Origin: Histoplasma ohiense | Taxonomy: Eukaryota; Ascomycota; Eurotiomycetes; Onygenales; Ajellomycetaceae | DNA: 41,220 bases | Direction of reading: 5' to 3' | Assembly: GCA_017607445.1 (NCBI GenBank) | Contig: CM029948.1 | Coordinates: 1-41,220, forward strand | Shown: positions 38,916 through 41,220 of the stretch, piece after piece | Position numbering within the stretch: position 1 is the stretch's first letter | Layout of the letters: each line of letters begins with the position of its first letter | The notes under the pieces: model-generated | What the model was told of the DNA's origin: nothing | The model's database searches: none | The model's input: only the letters and a program-made list of their open reading frames with translations | Position numbers and translations under genes: made by a program

Positions 38916-41220
38916 ATGTGAAAAGAGCGTTGATTTTTATCTTCAAATGCAAAAGATATAGGAATGTTATATTTAATATTTGCTTTATTTTCAGGTTTGA
39001 TAGGTACAGCTTTTTCTGTTATAATACGTTTAGAATTATCTGGACCAGGGGTTCAATACATAGGAGATAATCAACTGTATAATAGTGTTATAACAGCTCA
39101 TGCTATATTAATGATTTTTTTTATGGTTATGCCAGCTTTAATAGGTGGTTTTGGTAATTTTTTATTACCAATTTTAATAGGTGGACCTGATATGGCAAAA
39201 ACAAAGTTCCACCTAGGGAAATTTTATTCTAGCAGTAAAAAAGAAAATAATTTATTTAAAAGTTATTTAGCTGGTCTATTCGAAGGAGACGGACATATCT
39301 GAATACAGAGAAGCATAGATAAAAAAAGGCATAATCCTAGATTTTGTATAACTTTTAGTATGAAGAACGAGCCATTAGCTAAAAAATTGTTAGATTTAAT
39401 CGATTCAGGTTTTATAAGATATAAATTGCAAGATAATGCTTGCGTATTAGTTATATCCTCTGTACCTGGTTTAAAAAAAATCCTTTATTTAATAAATGGC
39501 CAATTGAGAACACCAAAAGTAGACCAAGTTTATAAATTAATAGATTGATTAAATATAAATCATAATACAAATATAGCTAAATTACCTTTAAATACAAATA
39601 AAATAGAGAATGATGCTTGATTAAGCGGTTTTATAGATTCAGATGGTAGCTTTTCTGTACAACACACTAAATTAGAGAACGGAGCAAAGAAAAGGAAAAT
39701 ATCTTGTAGATTAAGAATAGAACAAAGAATGTTTTATCCTATAACAAAGGAAAGTTATTTTCAAGTACTAACAGATATAGCTAATTTTCTTAATTGTAGT
39801 TTACTAGTAAGAAAACAAGTTTCCACTGGTAATGAATATTACACTTTGACTGCTTCAAGTAAAACTTCTTTATCTATAATAATAAATTACTTAAATAAGA
39901 CTCCTTTATTTTCTAGTAAATTTTTAGATTATAAAGATTGAAAAGAGATAGCGGAATTAGTTTTAGAAAGTAAACAATATACGGATGACGGCTTAAATAA
40001 AACAGATGCTGCGAGATCCAATATGAATAGACAAAGAACGTATTATAATTGAGATCATTTAAATAAATTATATATAGAATAAAATTTTCCTAAAACAGGG
40101 AATGCCGTTAAAAAGTGTAAACTTTTTAATTATGACTTCGCTATATGCATAGAATTTCTCGAAAATGAAGATTGATCTTCAGTTAACAGATACATAGACA
40201 CCTAATTAAATATATATATATATTTTAAAGTTGTTTTTTCAACTGAATTAGTCGTAACACTTTTGTATACATGGGAAGAATATGCCGGAAACCAAAGGAA
40301 ATTTATTTATTTCCTAGTAGGATCCTCAGAGACTACACGCGAAGCCCCTTTAAAATTAGTAGCAAGGCTAGTGCTTTGCATTTTTACTAGCAAAAAAATG
40401 AGTAAAAAATAAGAAAATAAGGGTGAAGACATAGTCCGTAAAGGTAGTAAACTACTTTTGTATCGATTCCCTAGACTAAATAATATAAGTTTTTGATTAT
40501 TAATCCCTAGTTTATTATTATTTATTTTTTCAGCTACGATTGAAAATGGAGCAGGTACAGGTTGAACTCTTAGAGATAGGGAGTTTATTAGAGGTGACTC
40601 TAAGGTAATAAAACTCTTTTCGATGCGTGAACTTCTTCTAGAATTTTATCTACTTAAAATTCAAGTTATAGAATACCTATGCTTATTATTAACTTTAGCG
40701 TGTGTAAAAATGTCTATTTCACGGAGAAAATACGCCTGGGTAGATAGAAATTATTCTACTCATCAGAGACTAAACAAAGAGTATCTTAATAACAATAAAA
40801 ATAATAGAATTTGATTCGAACAATGATTAGTTGGGATTAGTGATGGAGACGGTACGTTTCACATAGGATATCAAAATGGTAAATGAAATCTGGTATATAA
40901 AATAGCTTTATCTAGGTATAATCTTAGAGCTCTTTATTATATTAAGAAAGAGCTTGGTGTAGGTAATGTTAGAAAAGATAATACAAAAGGACAATTCGTA
41001 ATTAGAGATAGAAAAAAATTATCAGATGTAATTTTTCCTATTTTTGATAAATATCCACTACTTACTAGTAAACAATTTGATTATTTAAAATTAAAAAAAG
41101 CATATGAAATACTAGAAGATAAAAATATTTCTAAAAATGAAAAAGATAAATATTTATTAGAAATAAAGAAAAAATCCTTACCTGTAAACTATGTATCTAA
41201 TGTTTGAAATAAAACAAAAT
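38916..41220 (+). CDS. cox1: cytochrome c oxidase subunit 1, exons 1-2
   Basis: Exon 1 38916-39196 and exon 2 40466-40570; the gene continues at 388. Exon 1 starts MWKERWFLSSNAKDIG and holds helices 1-2 with the haem a ligand in ITAHAILMIFFMVMPALIGGFG. Exon 2 encodes FPRLNNISFW to ENGAGTGWT. The start at 38916 fits the family; an in-frame start at 38778 would add 46 residues. Intron 1 follows GGPDMA, a very common insertion site; its exon end is C or A rather than T, so that junction is uncertain by one or two bases. Confidence 0.93.
39197..40465 (+). mobile_element. cox1 group I intron 1
   Basis: The HEG comes first and the core after it: AATATGCCGGAAACC (about 40281-40295), GTAGGATCCTCAGAGACTACACG near 40317-40339 and AGACATAGTCCG near 40427-40438. 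IB-like. It ends G40465. Confidence 0.85.
39198..40082 (+). CDS. LAGLIDADG homing endonuclease (cox1 intron 1)
   Basis: Open in frame with exon 1 to TAA 40080-40082 (294 codons in the intron). The motifs are LAGLFEGDG at 39267-39293 and LSGFIDSDG at 39621-39647, both with the catalytic Asp, so probably active. The second half carries RLRIEQRMFYP and a C-terminal NWDHLNKLYIE. More G and C than the intron 3 and 5 HEGs, suggesting a different arrival. Confidence 0.9.
40571..41220 (+). CDS. LAGLIDADG homing endonuclease, N-terminal part (cox1 intron 2)
   Basis: Open in frame with exon 2 through the end of the window; the first internal ATG is 40623. First motif LVGISDGDG with the catalytic Asp, then FHIGYQNGKWNLVYKIALSR and NLRALYYIKKELGVGNVRK, IFDKYPLLTSKQFDYLKLK, and a linker ending YVSNVWNKTK. 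It lacks the second motif and C-terminal domain; the latter is at 3-284. Intron 2 begins at 40571, after exon end T40570. Confidence 0.88.

Overview
The window is almost the whole circular mitochondrial genome of a filamentous ascomycete fungus. The reasons: every gene lies on the + strand; tryptophan is written TGA throughout the core genes and a tRNA-Trp with anticodon TCA is present (genetic code 4); the full fungal set is here (cox1-3, cob, nad1-6, nad4L, atp6, atp8, atp9, rps3, rns, rnl and 25 tRNAs). rps3 sits inside a group I intron of rnl, and the tRNA blocks flanking rnl (ending W-S-P before it, T-E-V-M-M-L-A-F-L-Q after it) are those of Pezizomycotina. I cannot name the class or genus. 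The gene order is not the common Sordariomycete one: nad2 lies between nad5 and cob, away from nad3, and atp9-cox2 follow cox1.

Layout. The circle is cut inside cox1 intron 2. Positions 1-387 hold the 3' end of that intron and its homing endonuclease gene (HEG). Then come cox1 exons 3-8 (388-7341) with five introns and an overlapping orphan orf153, followed by tRNA-Asn, atp9, cox2, nad4L/nad5 (overlapping by 1 nt, one intron), nad2, cob (two introns), nad3, tRNA-Cys, nad1, nad4, atp8, atp6, rns, tRNA-Tyr, nad6, cox3, orf299, tRNAs I-K-G-D-S, a broken paralogue of orf299, tRNAs W-S-P, rnl (a group II intron and an rps3-bearing group I intron), fourteen more tRNAs, and cox1 exons 1-2 at the end. 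Predicted cox1 exon lengths add up to a clean 536-codon frame across the window ends, so only about 0.2 kb (inferred) of intron 2 is missing.

Core function. The genes encode the membrane cores of complexes I, III, IV and of ATP synthase, plus the rRNAs, tRNAs and Rps3 needed to translate them. Twelve introns were found: eleven group I and one group II. Nine of the group I introns carry LAGLIDADG or GIY-YIG genes, most fused in frame to the upstream exon, one carries rps3, and cox1 intron 4 carries an orphan ORF.

Most unusual. Three orphan reading frames each begin just after, or inside, a copied 5' segment of a different core gene: orf192 in cox1 intron 4 follows a degenerate copy of the atp8/atp6 leader region, orf299 contains an exact 37-nt copy of the start of nad2, and the orf299 paralogue at 29970-30990 follows a copy of the atp9 leader. 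This looks like repeated capture of expression signals by unknown genes. The paralogue is broken by a frameshift in an A run and by two in-frame stops, and ends in a tandem repeat. Other oddities are an in-frame N-terminal extension of Cox1, an intron 3 HEG that has lost both catalytic acids, a group II intron whose small ORF is not a reverse transcriptase, and two strong hairpins before rns.
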